The notes: generated by a model from the letters alone, not told the origin. Counted from the first letter of the stretch, positions 28,518 to 37,800 are shown. The stretch: DNA of 64,000 bases from Nevskia soli DSM 19509 (GCF_000711955.1 NZ_JONR01000001.1:124001-188000); one strand, 5' to 3'. Program-made: numbers and translations.

Positions 28518-30062
28518 GTGGATTTGCACGTCATCTTTTCCTCGTTGCTCGGTCTTCTCTTCACCCCCAAGCTGCTCGGCCTGATGCTGCTGGCGATTCC
28601 GCTCGGCATCTTCTTCGGCTGCGTGCCGGGCCTCGGCGGCAAGCTCGGCATCGTATTGCTGATTCCTTTTGTCTACGGCATGGATCCGCTGCCCGGCGCG
28701 GTGTTCCTGCTGTCGATGCATGCCATCGTGCATACCGGCGGCATCGTCCCCAGCATCCTCTTCGGCGTGCCGACCAATGGGCCCGAGGCGCCGCTGCTCG
28801 CCGACGGCTATCCACTGGTGCGCAACGGCCAGGCCGGGCGCGCGCTCGGTGCGGCGCTCAGTGCGGCCGGCATCGGCGGCATGATCGGCGTGGTCTGCCT
28901 GGCGCTGATCCTGCCGGTGGTGGAGCCGTTCGTGCTGTCGTTCAGCCCGATCGAATTCTTCTGGCTGGCCATCATCGGCATCACCCTGATCTCGGCGCTG
29001 GCCGGCAAGATGCTGGTGCAGGGTCTCATCGTCGGCTGCTTCGGCTGGCTCATCGGCATGATCGGCCTGGATCCGCAGACCGGCGTGCAGCGCTACACCT
29101 TCAACCAATTGTTCCTGTGGGACGGCTTCGACGTCATCAGCGGCGTGCTTGCCCTGTATGCCTTGCCGGAAATGATGCAGCTGGGCCGCGGCAAGAGTAA
29201 GCGCGAAGCGGGCGTGCCGGAGATCAACCCCGAAGTCACCAAGTACACCTTCGCCGAGGTGTGGGACGGCGTGAAGGAAAACTTCCGCCACTGGGGCCTG
29301 ACCATTACCACCGCGGTGATGGGCACCTTCATCGGCATGATTCCGGGCCTCGGCGGCGAAGCGGCCGGCTGGATGTGCTACGCCTTCGCCGTGTCGCGGT
29401 CGAAGGATCCCGAGCGCTTCGGCAAGGGCGCCATCGAGGGCGTGATCGCGCCGTCCACCGGCATGAACGCAAAGGAAGGCGGCGGCCTGCTGCCGACGCT
29501 GTTCTTCGGCGTGCCCGCCGGCTCGGGCATGGCAATCATGCTGGGCGCGCTGATCATGCTCGGCATCAAGCCGGGCCCGCTGATGATCGTGCACGACCTG
29601 CCGCTGGTGTGGTCGCTGATCTGGGCCATCGCCATCTCCAACCTGTTATGCACGGTGCTGCTGCTGGTGGTAGGCAAGCACATGAGTTCCATCGCCCACA
29701 TCCGCGCCAATGTGCTGGTGCCGGTGGTGCTGGTATTTGCCCTGCTCGGCACTTACCTGGCCAAGGATCACTGGGAAAGTCTGCTGGTGTTCGCCGGCAT
29801 GGGCGCCATCGGTTACGTCATGCGACGCAACCACTGGCCGCGCCCCTGCTTCATCATCGGCCTGGTGCTGGGGCCGACCGCGGAACTGTCCTTCCACAAG
29901 GCGTTCGCGCTGCACGGCCTCACCTTCCTGGTGCAGCCGACCTCGCTGGTGATGATGTCGATCATCGCCGTCACGCTGTTCTTCAATCTCAGAAAGACCT
30001 ACCGCCGCAAGCCGGGTGCCGTTGCTGCCGCGCACCCGACGCCGACGGGCGGCTCCATCTGA
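28518..30062 (+). CDS. tctA: Tripartite tricarboxylate transporter, large permease TctA
   Basis: The protein has 514 residues from the GTG at 28518 (GGGAGC eight bases before) and about 12 membrane segments. It shows TctA motifs: PGLGGKLGIVLLIP, GGIVPSILFGVPTNGPEAP, and the repeat-related IPGLGGEAAGW and AKEGGGLLPTLFFGVPAGSG. With TctB and TctC it imports di- or tricarboxylates, including aromatic ones such as phthalate or terephthalate in related systems. First gene of operon C. Confidence 0.9.
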   Translation: MDLHVIFSSLLGLLFTPKLLGLMLLAIPLGIFFGCVPGLGGKLGIVLLIPFVYGMDPLPGAVFLLSMHAIVHTGGIVPSILFGVPTNGPEAPLLADGYPLVRNGQAGRALGAALSAAGIGGMIGVVCLALILPVVEPFVLSFSPIEFFWLAIIGITLISALAGKMLVQGLIVGCFGWLIGMIGLDPQTGVQRYTFNQLFLWDGFDVISGVLALYALPEMMQLGRGKSKREAGVPEINPEVTKYTFAEVWDGVKENFRHWGLTITTAVMGTFIGMIPGLGGEAAGWMCYAFAVSRSKDPERFGKGAIEGVIAPSTGMNAKEGGGLLPTLFFGVPAGSGMAIMLGALIMLGIKPGPLMIVHDLPLVWSLIWAIAISNLLCTVLLLVVGKHMSSIAHIRANVLVPVVLVFALLGTYLAKDHWESLLVFAGMGAIGYVMRRNHWPRPCFIIGLVLGPTAELSFHKAFALHGLTFLVQPTSLVMMSIIAVTLFFNLRKTYRRKPGAVAAAHPTPTGGSI

Positions 30063-30075
30063 CCGGGTGAATCGA

Positions 30076-30579
30076 ATGAGTTCCCAGCCCCAGCCCGTCC
30101 CCCAGGGACGTGTCCGCTTCACCAGCACGGTCGCCCTGTCACTGACCTTCCTGGTGATCTTCTCCGCCGCCGTCATCGTGGCGCAGGTGAATTACCCGGC
30201 CGAGGCGGCCTCGATGCCGTTGATCATCGGCGGCATCGGCGCGGCCCTGAGCCTGCTGCAGGTGATCGTCGAACTGCGCGCCAGCCGCGGCGCCTACGAG
30301 GAGCAGATCGATCTGCGCAAGGATGTGCCGATCTACCTGTGGGTGTGGTCCTTTGTCGGCGCGGTGGTCGCCTTCGGCTTCGTCATCGCCGCGCCGCTGA
30401 TGCTGTTCGGCTATCTCAAGTTCCGCTCGCGCGAATCCTGGTGGCTGAGCCTGATCCTGGCGGCATCGGTCCTGGCCCTGCTCTACGGCCTGTTCCAGAT
30501 CGCGTTGGGCGTGCCGTTGTTCGAGGGCCTGGTGACGCCGCTGATCAAGGACTGGCTGGAAGGGACCAGCGGCAGCTAG
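30076..30579 (+). CDS. tctB: Tripartite tricarboxylate transporter, small permease TctB
   Basis: The 167-residue protein has four hydrophobic segments in the TctB pattern, with FPxxxxx-like lumen loop replaced by NYPAEAASMPLIIGG. It starts 13 bases after tctA. TctB is poorly conserved in sequence; position between tctA and tctC supports the call. Confidence 0.82.
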   Translation: MSSQPQPVPQGRVRFTSTVALSLTFLVIFSAAVIVAQVNYPAEAASMPLIIGGIGAALSLLQVIVELRASRGAYEEQIDLRKDVPIYLWVWSFVGAVVAFGFVIAAPLMLFGYLKFRSRESWWLSLILAASVLALLYGLFQIALGVPLFEGLVTPLIKDWLEGTSGS

Positions 30580-30654
30580 CAGGTGCCTCATATCCCGCAT
30601 TCGTTTCGGCCGCACCCCTGATTTCCCGACGTATCGCCTTCAAGAGGAAGCAAC

Positions 30655-31656
30655 ATGTCCAGAATCGCCATGACCATCGCGGCCTTCCTGTTCGCCAGCG
30701 TGCCGCTGGCCCAGGCCGCGGATTCCGCGGAAGAGTTCTACAAGGGCAAGACCATCACCTACGTCGTGTCGACCGCGCCGGGCGGCGGCTACGACACCTA
30801 TGGCCGCCTGGTGGCGCGCTATATGAACAAGTACATGCCCGACTCCAAGATCATCATCCGCAATATTCCGGGTGCGGGTCATGTGGTCGGCGCCAACACC
30901 ATCTACGCGGCCAAGCCGGACGGCCTGACCATTGGCACCTTCAACACCGGCCTGATCTACCTGCAGCTGCTGAAGGAGTCCGGCGTGCGCTTCGACCTGG
31001 CCAAGATGAGCTGGATCGGCAAGGCGGCCTCGGATACCCGCGTCCTGGTGGTGAGCAAGAGTTCCGGCGTGAAGACGGTGCAGGAGCTGCTGGACAGCAG
31101 CAAGCCGCCGATCAAGCTGTTCGCCGCCGGCGTCGGCTCCGCCGGTTATATCGACACCCGTCTCGCCATCTCGGCCCTGCACCTCAACGTGCAGCTGATC
31201 CCCGGCTACAACGGCAGCGAAGGCACCATGAGCATGCTGCGCGGCGAGACCCAGGGCACCATCGGCTCGCAGTCGTCCTACACCCAGTTCGTCGACGACG
31301 GCAACGGCGTCTACATCATGGAGGCCGGCGGCGCCGCCGGCAGCAAGATTCCGCAGGCGGACCAGTTCGCCAAGGACGACAACGCGCGGCAGCTGCTGAA
31401 GATGATCGCCGCCGAATCCGACGTGGCGCGCCTGACCGCCGGTCCCCCGGGCATTCCGGCCGATCGCCTGGCGCTGCTGCGCAGTGTCTTCACCAAGGCA
31501 ATGGCCGATCCGCAGCTGCTGGCCGACGCCAAGAAGATGGACGCGCCGATCGCACCGGCCACCGGCGAACACGTGCAGCAGGTGATCGCCGACGCATTGC
31601 AGCAGACGCCCCAGAATCTCCAGCTGCTGACCCAGGCCGTCAGGGCTGGTCAGTAG
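30655..31656 (+). CDS. tctC: Tripartite tricarboxylate transporter, binding protein TctC (Bug family)
   Basis: The 333-residue precursor has a signal peptide (cut near AQA/AD, residue 21) and the Bug-family start YKGKTITYVVSTAPGGGYDTYGRLVARY, which forms the carboxylate-binding loops. It captures the substrate in the periplasm and presents it to TctAB. Its binding pocket is the most direct clue to the substrate of the whole cluster. Confidence 0.88.
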   Translation: MSRIAMTIAAFLFASVPLAQAADSAEEFYKGKTITYVVSTAPGGGYDTYGRLVARYMNKYMPDSKIIIRNIPGAGHVVGANTIYAAKPDGLTIGTFNTGLIYLQLLKESGVRFDLAKMSWIGKAASDTRVLVVSKSSGVKTVQELLDSSKPPIKLFAAGVGSAGYIDTRLAISALHLNVQLIPGYNGSEGTMSMLRGETQGTIGSQSSYTQFVDDGNGVYIMEAGGAAGSKIPQADQFAKDDNARQLLKMIAAESDVARLTAGPPGIPADRLALLRSVFTKAMADPQLLADAKKMDAPIAPATGEHVQQVIADALQQTPQNLQLLTQAVRAGQ

Positions 31657-31741
31657 ATGCAGGAGCCCCATCGTGCGCCGCTACGCCCCGTATCGCGCGT
31701 GCATCCCATCGTTGAATTGCAACTAGCAAAGGAGGCCAGCA

Positions 31742-32320
31742 ATGGCTAATGGAGAGCAGATCGATACACCCGTCGCGCACGGCGAGACGGCCGCGCCGGC
31801 CGAGTGGGAGCGCTGGACCAAGAAGCGCGTCTTCGTGCGCGCCCTGGAGGGCACCTACGGCCAGCTGAAGGAAGAGCTGTTCAACCAGCCGCGCGTGTAC
31901 CACACCAAGGACTGGAAGTGGAAAGGCGGCCCGCAGAACTTCGGCAAGAAGATCATCAATCCGCAGGCGGTCAAGGTGGCGCAATCGATCGAGTGCCATA
32001 TCGACGTCTACGCCCCGGGCGGCTACGGCCAGAAGCACGGCCACATGAACAGCGCCGTGTTCTACGTCCTCAAGGGCAAGGGCCACGACGTGCACGACAC
32101 CAAGCGCCACGACTGGGATGCCGGTGACGCGCTGATCGTCGAGAACGGCTGCGTCCACCAGCACTTCAGCGATGACAAGGACGGCGAGTGCATCGTGCTG
32201 ATCATGAAGGCCAAGCCGCTGTTCCTGTTCATGCACATGATCTTCCAGAAGGTGGTGAGCTACCCGCCGACGGAAGCCTCCCCGGGCCAGGAGAACTACG
32301 CTCCGCCGCCGGAACTGTGA
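31742..32320 (+). CDS. Single-domain cupin 1 (His ligands, no Glu)
   Basis: The 192-residue cupin starts after AAAGGAGGCC. Motif 1 reads KHGHMNSAVFYVLKG (H99-G-H101, Ala where Glu is usual) and motif 2 GDALIVENGCVHQHF. It should bind metal through three His. It is followed by a second cupin gene, so the two may form a complex in which they have different roles. Function not recognised; the neighbours suggest oxygenase or isomerase action on an aromatic intermediate. Confidence 0.75.
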   Translation: MANGEQIDTPVAHGETAAPAEWERWTKKRVFVRALEGTYGQLKEELFNQPRVYHTKDWKWKGGPQNFGKKIINPQAVKVAQSIECHIDVYAPGGYGQKHGHMNSAVFYVLKGKGHDVHDTKRHDWDAGDALIVENGCVHQHFSDDKDGECIVLIMKAKPLFLFMHMIFQKVVSYPPTEASPGQENYAPPPEL

Positions 32321-32363
32321 AGCACAACCCTTACAGCTGAAATCGATAGAAGAGAGAGGATTT

Positions 32364-32921
32364 ATGGGAATCGAGCGGATCATCGACCCGAAGGAGCGCG
32401 ATCGCGCCCACGCCGAGGTCGAGTATGTGAATTTCTACAGCGAGGCGGTGAAGCAGTCGGAAGCCTTCCGCAAGGAATATGACGGCTACATGAACGTGGT
32501 GAAGTCGTCGCAGATGCCGCTGGAGCGCTCGCCGGATGGCCTGCTCAAGCACATCATCCACGAGCAGATGAACACCAAGGAGATGTGCCTCGACATCTAC
32601 ATGCACTTCATCCCCTCCGGCAAGAAGAGTGGCAAGCATCGCCACCTTTCCGAGGAAGTGTTCTACGTGGTGGAAGGCAGCGGCTACGACCTGCATTGGG
32701 ACGTCAAATTCGACTGCGCCGACACCATCGAATTCGAATGGGAGAAGGAGCCGAAGAAGTTCGAGTGGACCGTGGGCGATTTCGTCTACATCCCGCCGTA
32801 CTGCGCGCACCAGCATTTCAGCACTGGCCCCGGTGAGGCGCGCATCGTGGTGATGAACAGCCGCATCGTCAAGGCCATGGGCTTCGACTGGTTCGAGCAG
32901 CTCGAGAACTGCGACTACTGA
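32364..32921 (+). CDS. Single-domain cupin 2 (3-His/1-Glu site)
   Basis: The 185-residue cupin starts after AGAGAGAGG. Motif 1 reads KHRHLSEEVFYVVEGSG with H92, H94 and E98; motif 2 reads GDFVYIPPYCAHQHF. This gives the full 3-His/1-Glu set used by Fe, Ni or Mn cupin dioxygenases such as quercetinase and acireductone dioxygenase. It shares CVHQHF/CAHQHF ends with cupin 1. With the Ni/Co permease 500 bases downstream, a Ni or Co cupin is plausible. Confidence 0.77.
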   Translation: MGIERIIDPKERDRAHAEVEYVNFYSEAVKQSEAFRKEYDGYMNVVKSSQMPLERSPDGLLKHIIHEQMNTKEMCLDIYMHFIPSGKKSGKHRHLSEEVFYVVEGSGYDLHWDVKFDCADTIEFEWEKEPKKFEWTVGDFVYIPPYCAHQHFSTGPGEARIVVMNSRIVKAMGFDWFEQLENCDY

Positions 32922-33017
32922 TCGCCGTCCGCTCCATCCGGTCCTGCCGGGGCGGATGGAGCGGCAGCGTTTTGAGAATGGCTGCAAGCAACACCATGAC
33001 AAGCAACGGAGCAGATC

Positions 33018-33425
33018 ATGTGCGGCGATCTTGAAGAAGAGGATACCGAGGCCGAGCGCCTTTACGCGGCTTTCCTGCATGCGGCGCATTCGGCGCTGCA
33101 CGATATGGTGGATCACCGCGGCGGCTCGCGTAACCGCCTGGACAACCAGGAGAGCCCGGTGCCGGATGCGGCCGTGCACGGCTACATGGACGGGCTGTTC
33201 GGCGACATCCTGAACGCCTGCATCAAGGACGGGCGCCGTGTGGCCGAGTCCGACCGCTACCGCGTGCTGGCCTCGCAGGCCATTGTGCTGGCACGTGTCG
33301 CCGGCTTCCTCGCCGGGCAGCTCGACTTGCGCGAAGATCCGCTGCGCACCTCGGTCGCCGCCCTGATGGCAGGGTATGACGCCCGGTATGCGGAGCACGA
33401 TCACGACGGCGGTCATCACCACTGA
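33018..33425 (+). CDS. Small helical protein with His-rich tail
   Basis: I do not recognise this 135-residue protein. It is predicted helical (LYAAFLHAAHSALHDMV; LASQAIVLARVAGFLAGQL) without signal or membrane segments, and ends EHDHDGGHHH. It begins with MCGD. Its stop overlaps the NiCoT start by one base, so the two are translated together. The tail and the coupling suggest it handles Ni or Co on the cytoplasmic side of the permease or passes it to a cupin. Confidence 0.65.
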   Translation: MCGDLEEEDTEAERLYAAFLHAAHSALHDMVDHRGGSRNRLDNQESPVPDAAVHGYMDGLFGDILNACIKDGRRVAESDRYRVLASQAIVLARVAGFLAGQLDLREDPLRTSVAALMAGYDARYAEHDHDGGHHH

Positions 33426-34588
33426 TGAGCGCGCGCCCCGCCACCCGAGGCCTGCCGGCTTCCTTCGACTATGTCGCCCCGGCCGCGCCGGTGCGGCGGC
33501 TGAGCTTCAGCCGCGACGAATGGCGCGAGCTGATCCGGCTCTACGGTGTCGTGGCTTTCCTGCACCTCCTGGGTGTGGGCGTGTTCCTGCACTATTCCGC
33601 CCAATTCCCGGCCCTGGTCGGCCTGGGCCTGGCGGCCTACATGTTCGGCCTGCGTCACGCCTTCGACGCCGACCATATCGCGGCGGTGGACGATACGGTG
33701 CGCTACCTGATGCAGAAGGGGCGCAACCCCCTCGGCGTCGGCTTCTATTTCTCGCTGGGCCATTCGACCATCGTGCTGCTGCTGTCGGCGGCCATCGTCT
33801 TCGCCGCTGCCGCGGTCAAGCGCGACCTGCCGGAGCTGCGCAATCTCGGCGGCGTCATCGGCGCCGGCGTATCCGGCACCTTCCTATGGATCATCGGCAT
33901 CCTCAACCTGCTGCTGCTGCTCGACATCCTCAAGGTCTGGCAGAAGGCCAAGACCGGCAAGCACAGCCATGCCCATCTGGAAGAGCTGCTGTCCCAGCGC
34001 GGCCTGATCAATCGCCTGTTCGGCGGCAGGCTGCAGAAGGTCATCAACCACAGCTGGCAGATGTACCCGCTGGGCCTGCTGTTCGGCCTGGGCTTCGACA
34101 CCGCCAGCGAAGTCGGCCTGCTCGGCATGACCGCCGGCGCCTCGGTCGGCAACCTGCCGGTGCCGGCGGCCCTGTCGCTGCCGGTACTGTTCGCCGCCGG
34201 CATGTCCCTGATGGACACCACCGACGGCGTGCTGATGGTCAAGGCCTACAACTGGGCCTTCGTCAATCCCCTGCGCAAGATCTTCTACAACCTCACCACC
34301 ACCAGCCTGTCCATCGCGGTGGCGCTGCTGATCGGCACGGTGGAGCTGTTGCAGGTCTTCATCGGCATGCTGGATCTGAAGGGGCCGGTGTTCGATTTCA
34401 TCGGCGGCCTGGATTTCGGCGAACTGGGTTACGCCATCGTCGGCCTGTTCCTGCTGGCCTGGGGTGTTTCCGTGGCCCTGTGGAAATTCGGACGCGTAGA
34501 AAAGCGTTATGGCGGCGATCCGGCCCTGCATGTGCATCCGCATGAGCACGGGTACGGCGCCAGCCATTCGCACAAGCATTTCCACTGA
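33425..34588 (+). CDS. NiCoT-family nickel/cobalt permease
   Basis: The 387-residue inner-membrane protein has the family signature RHAFDADHIAAVDDTVR (HxxxxDH, near residue 77), LGHSTIVLLL, LGFDTASEV and GMSLMDTTDG, with eight or so membrane helices and a His-rich C-terminus (HVHPHEHGYGASHSHKHFH). HoxN/NixA proteins import Ni or Co with high affinity. Its place at the end of operon C puts metal uptake under the same operator as substrate uptake. Ni versus Co cannot be told from these motifs alone. Confidence 0.9.
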   Translation: MSARPATRGLPASFDYVAPAAPVRRLSFSRDEWRELIRLYGVVAFLHLLGVGVFLHYSAQFPALVGLGLAAYMFGLRHAFDADHIAAVDDTVRYLMQKGRNPLGVGFYFSLGHSTIVLLLSAAIVFAAAAVKRDLPELRNLGGVIGAGVSGTFLWIIGILNLLLLLDILKVWQKAKTGKHSHAHLEELLSQRGLINRLFGGRLQKVINHSWQMYPLGLLFGLGFDTASEVGLLGMTAGASVGNLPVPAALSLPVLFAAGMSLMDTTDGVLMVKAYNWAFVNPLRKIFYNLTTTSLSIAVALLIGTVELLQVFIGMLDLKGPVFDFIGGLDFGELGYAIVGLFLLAWGVSVALWKFGRVEKRYGGDPALHVHPHEHGYGASHSHKHFH

Positions 34589-34595
34589 CAGAACC

Positions 34596-34611
34596 GGGCT
34601 GGAAACAGCCC
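34596..34611 (+). terminator. Hairpin after the NiCoT gene
   Basis: GGGCTG-GAAA-CAGCCC lies eight bases after the stop codon. The arms are only six bases long and no T-tract follows, so it is at best a weak end to operon C. Confidence 0.4.
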
Positions 34612-34687
34612 TGCTTCGATGTCGTGCCGAGTTGAAACAAGGGATGGCTGTATTGCGCCCTGCTGCCGCTCAATTTTTTACATTCCA

Positions 34688-34714
34688 GTATTACGAATTA
34701 TTGAATCGTAATAC
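34688..34714 (+). promoter_or_regulatory. NikR operator upstream of the TonB receptor
   Basis: GTATTACGA and its exact reverse complement TCGTAATAC lie nine bases apart. The E. coli nik operator is GTATGACG...CGTCATAC over 28 bases; this site is 27 bases and keeps the outer GTAT/ATAC, the inner ACGA/TCGT and the AT-rich centre. A sigma70 promoter (TTTACA at 34677, TATTGA at 34699) would overlap it. nikR itself is encoded just downstream of the receptor. Bound NikR with nickel should repress the receptor gene. Confidence 0.82.
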
Positions 34715-34751
34715 CTCCCACGAGACGTTTTGAAGATATTGGATTCTCGGG

Positions 34752-37019
34752 ATGAGGCAGTGGAACGATAGTGAAACCCGTCCACGACCAAGAGCGGTTG
34801 TGGGCGCGGTGCCATGCGGACATGGGAAGGGCCCGTGTTCGCGAGGGATTTGGCCAGGCAGGGGAGTGCGGGGTCTGCTGGCGGGAGGTGCCTTGCTGGC
34901 GGCGCCGGTGGCCCTTGCCGGCGGTACGGCGACCCAGCTGGACCAAGTTACGGTGACGGCCGACCGTCTCAGCGACCAGGTCGATTCGGCGACAGTGGGC
35001 ACGGTCTACGCCGGGCAGTTCGAGAATCGGCCGCTGTCGCGCCCCGGTGAGCTGCTGGAGGTGGTGCCTGGGCTGATCATCACCCAGCACAGCGGCGAGG
35101 GCAAAGCCAACCAGTACTTCCTGCGCGGCTTCAATCTCGATCACGGCACCGACTTCGCCACCTGGATCGACGACATGCCGGTGAACATGCCGACCCATGC
35201 GCACGGCCAGGGCTATTCCGACAACAACTTCCTGGTGCCGGAGCTGGTGCAATCCATCGACTACCGCAAGGGGCCGTACTATCCGCAGTGGGGCGACTTC
35301 TCCGCCGCCGGCGCGGCGGATATCCACCTGCGCGACAGTTTCGAGCAGAACCTGGTGCAATTTACCGGCGGCGAGTACGGCTATGGGCGCGGCCTCGAGG
35401 CCGGTTCCTACCAGCTGTTCGGCGGCAACGTCCTCTATGGCGTGGAAGGCGAGCACTACGACGGCGCCTACATCAAGAACGACAATTTCTTCAATGGCAG
35501 CGTGACGCTGCGCTATTCCAAGCAGAGCGATAGCGGCAGTTTCCATCTCACCGCCATGGGCTACAGCGCCAGGTTCGATTCCACCGACCAGATTCCGCAG
35601 CGCGCGGTGGACGAAGGCTTGGTCGACCGCCTGGGCTGTTTCGACGGGGGCTGCTCGGACGGCGGCAAGACCCACCGCTACAGCTTCTCCGGCGGCTTTA
35701 ACCGGAGGTTCGGGACAGGTGAGTTGACCGGCTCGGCTTATGCGCTGCGCTACAAGCTCGATCTGTTCTCGGACTTCAGCTACTACCTGCTGGATCCTGT
35801 GCGAGGCGACCAGTTCGAGCAATTCGACGCGCGCAACGTCTATGGCGGCAAGATCGCCTACAAGCAGCCGTATGCCCTGTTCGGTTTCCGCACCCTCAGC
35901 GAGGCGGGTGTGCAGACCCGTTACGACGATATCGGCACGGTCGGCCTCTACGATACCGAGGAGCGGACGCGCTTCGGTACGGTCAGCCAGGACCATGTGC
36001 GCGAGTGGAGCCAGGCGGTGTTCGCCGAGACGTCCATCGAACTGACCCATTGGCTGCGCGCCACCGCCGGCTTGCGCTACGACCATTACGATTTCGGCGT
36101 GACGGCGGATGACGCGGCGGATTCCAGTTCCGGCGCCTTGGTCAATGATCCGGCCAATTCCGGCCATGCATCGGCCGGCATCACCGAACCGAAACTAACC
36201 TTCGTTGCCGGTCCGTTCCACAAGACCGAGTTCTTCCTCAACCTGGGCAAGGGCTTCCACAGCAACGACGGTCGCGGCACCACGGAAACCGAGGTCTTCG
36301 ACCCGCGCTATGCGGACAGTCACCCGGGCGCGACGCCCGGCGACGCCACCACCCACGTCGACAAGGTAAGCGCCCTGGTCGCCACGCGCGGTGCCGACCT
36401 GGGGCTGCGCACCACCATCATTCCGCATGTGCAATTCAGCCAGAGCTTCTTCATCCTCGATATCGACTCCGAGCTGACCTTCAACGGCGACGGCGGCGAC
36501 ACCTCGCCCGGCGACGCCACCCGCCGCTACGGTACCGAGAGCGCGGTTTATTGGAAGCCGCAGGAGCACCTGGTGATCGACGCCGACTACGCCTATTCGC
36601 ATTCGCGCTTCCGCGTGCCGCAGGTGCTGGATGTCGGCAGTGTCGGCTTCCGTATTCCCGAGGCGGCGACCAGTGTCTTCGCCTTCGGGGGCACCTACGA
36701 AAGCCCGCTGGGCTGGTTCGCGGCGGCGCGCTTCCGCTACTTCGGTCCACGGCCCCTGATCGAGGACAACAGCGTCTCCTCGCATGCCACCAAGGTGGTG
36801 AATCTCACCGGCGGTTACAGCTTCAACCGGCAGATCAAGATCGGCATTCAGGTGATCAATGCGTTGAACAGCAAGGATCACGACATCGACTACTACTTCG
36901 CCTCGCGGCTGACGCCGCCGGGTGCGCCGAATCAGGATCCGGCGCAGGGCGTGAACTCCATCCATTTCCATCCCATCGAGCCGACCAATGTCCGCGTCTA
37001 CGTTGCTTGGTACTACTGA
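34752..37019 (+). CDS. TonB-dependent outer-membrane receptor, probable nickel uptake
   Basis: The 755-residue protein has a plug domain (QVTVTADRLSD; LLEVVPGLIITQHSGEGKANQYFLRGFNLDHGTDF in parts; NMPTHAHGQGYSDNNF) and a barrel ending VYVAWYY. The start is uncertain: the hydrophobic signal core lies near residues 40-58, so translation may begin later than 34752. The operator at 34688 and nikR after it make nickel (or a nickel complex) the likely cargo. The plug has a His pair in PTHAHGQ that could touch metal. Confidence 0.85.
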   Translation: MRQWNDSETRPRPRAVVGAVPCGHGKGPCSRGIWPGRGVRGLLAGGALLAAPVALAGGTATQLDQVTVTADRLSDQVDSATVGTVYAGQFENRPLSRPGELLEVVPGLIITQHSGEGKANQYFLRGFNLDHGTDFATWIDDMPVNMPTHAHGQGYSDNNFLVPELVQSIDYRKGPYYPQWGDFSAAGAADIHLRDSFEQNLVQFTGGEYGYGRGLEAGSYQLFGGNVLYGVEGEHYDGAYIKNDNFFNGSVTLRYSKQSDSGSFHLTAMGYSARFDSTDQIPQRAVDEGLVDRLGCFDGGCSDGGKTHRYSFSGGFNRRFGTGELTGSAYALRYKLDLFSDFSYYLLDPVRGDQFEQFDARNVYGGKIAYKQPYALFGFRTLSEAGVQTRYDDIGTVGLYDTEERTRFGTVSQDHVREWSQAVFAETSIELTHWLRATAGLRYDHYDFGVTADDAADSSSGALVNDPANSGHASAGITEPKLTFVAGPFHKTEFFLNLGKGFHSNDGRGTTETEVFDPRYADSHPGATPGDATTHVDKVSALVATRGADLGLRTTIIPHVQFSQSFFILDIDSELTFNGDGGDTSPGDATRRYGTESAVYWKPQEHLVIDADYAYSHSRFRVPQVLDVGSVGFRIPEAATSVFAFGGTYESPLGWFAAARFRYFGPRPLIEDNSVSSHATKVVNLTGGYSFNRQIKIGIQVINALNSKDHDIDYYFASRLTPPGAPNQDPAQGVNSIHFHPIEPTNVRVYVAWYY

Positions 37020-37021
37020 GG

Positions 37022-37037
37022 TGCGGGCTCGCCCGCA
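37022..37037 (+). terminator. Short hairpin between the receptor and nikR
   Basis: TGCGGGC-TC-GCCCGCA overlaps the end of the receptor gene region by two bases after the stop. It has no T-tract. It probably attenuates rather than stops transcription into nikR. Confidence 0.35.
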
Positions 37038-37081
37038 ACGTGTTGAAAATTGCCCAGCCATGAATCCGGAGTGTGCGTGAC

Positions 37082-37504
37082 ATGCAACGCTTTACCATCT
37101 CCCTTGAAGACAAGCTCGCCGACCAGTTCACCGCCTGGATCAAGCGCCACGGCTATGACAACCGCTCCGAAGCGGTGCGCGACCTGGTTCGTGGGAAGCT
37201 GGCGGAGGAATCGATGGAACAGGCGCAGATGCCGTACTGCGTGGCGAGCGTGGTCTACGTCTACGACCATCATGAGCGCGAACTGGGACGAAGGCTGGCC
37301 CACCAGCAGCATCAGCACCACGGCCTGACCGTTTCCACCCTGCATGTGCACCTGGACGACAGCCAGTGCCTGGAAGTCACGCTGCTGCGCGGTGCCGGTG
37401 CCGAAGTGACGGCGCAGGCACAGGCGCTGATCGCGGAGCGGGGCGTGCGCAACGGGAAGGTCCATGTTGTACCGGCCGGTCCATACGAGCTTCGGCATTC
37501 ATGA
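37082..37504 (+). CDS. nikR: Nickel-responsive regulator NikR
   Basis: The 140-residue protein aligns with E. coli NikR end to end: ribbon-helix-helix at the N-terminus (MQRFTISLEDKLADQF...GYDNRSEAVRDLVR) and an ACT-like C-terminal domain. High-affinity nickel ligands are all kept: H77, H88, H90 and C96 (E. coli H76, H87, H89, C95), within HQHH, TLHVHL and QCLE. The start follows GGAG by ten bases. It should control the receptor gene through the operator at 34688 and report on cell nickel. Confidence 0.93.
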   Translation: MQRFTISLEDKLADQFTAWIKRHGYDNRSEAVRDLVRGKLAEESMEQAQMPYCVASVVYVYDHHERELGRRLAHQQHQHHGLTVSTLHVHLDDSQCLEVTLLRGAGAEVTAQAQALIAERGVRNGKVHVVPAGPYELRHS

Positions 37505-37715
37505 GACTGACTGACGAATATTGCGGGTGCTTGGTCGTAGCCCTGGATCTGAATGGCGCTCCGGCTCCCTGAAGCGCGTTCGGGGCTATCCACGTGGTCG
37601 CAATTCGGAACTGGCAATGAAAAGTGCGGGAAACACGCGTTACCCGGTCGATCATGCATGCCGGAATTGCGATTACCCGCTCTCTAGGATCAATCGTCGA
37701 CCGTTAATAAACGTA

Positions 37716-37735
37716 ACGATACTGTTAAGTATCGT
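37716..37735. promoter_or_regulatory. Inverted repeat upstream of the Sel1/P4H gene
   Basis: ACGATAC-TGTTAA-GTATCGT has perfect seven-base arms in an AT-rich stretch within the 296-base gap before 37801. It is 66 bases before the start codon and could be an operator. It does not match the NikR site arrangement because the GTAT ends face inward. Confidence 0.42.
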
Positions 37736-37800
37736 AAATCGGGAAGTCTCGAGAGAATGCCGTGGCATGATCAATGGTGCTTTGAATTTTCCTTTATGTC

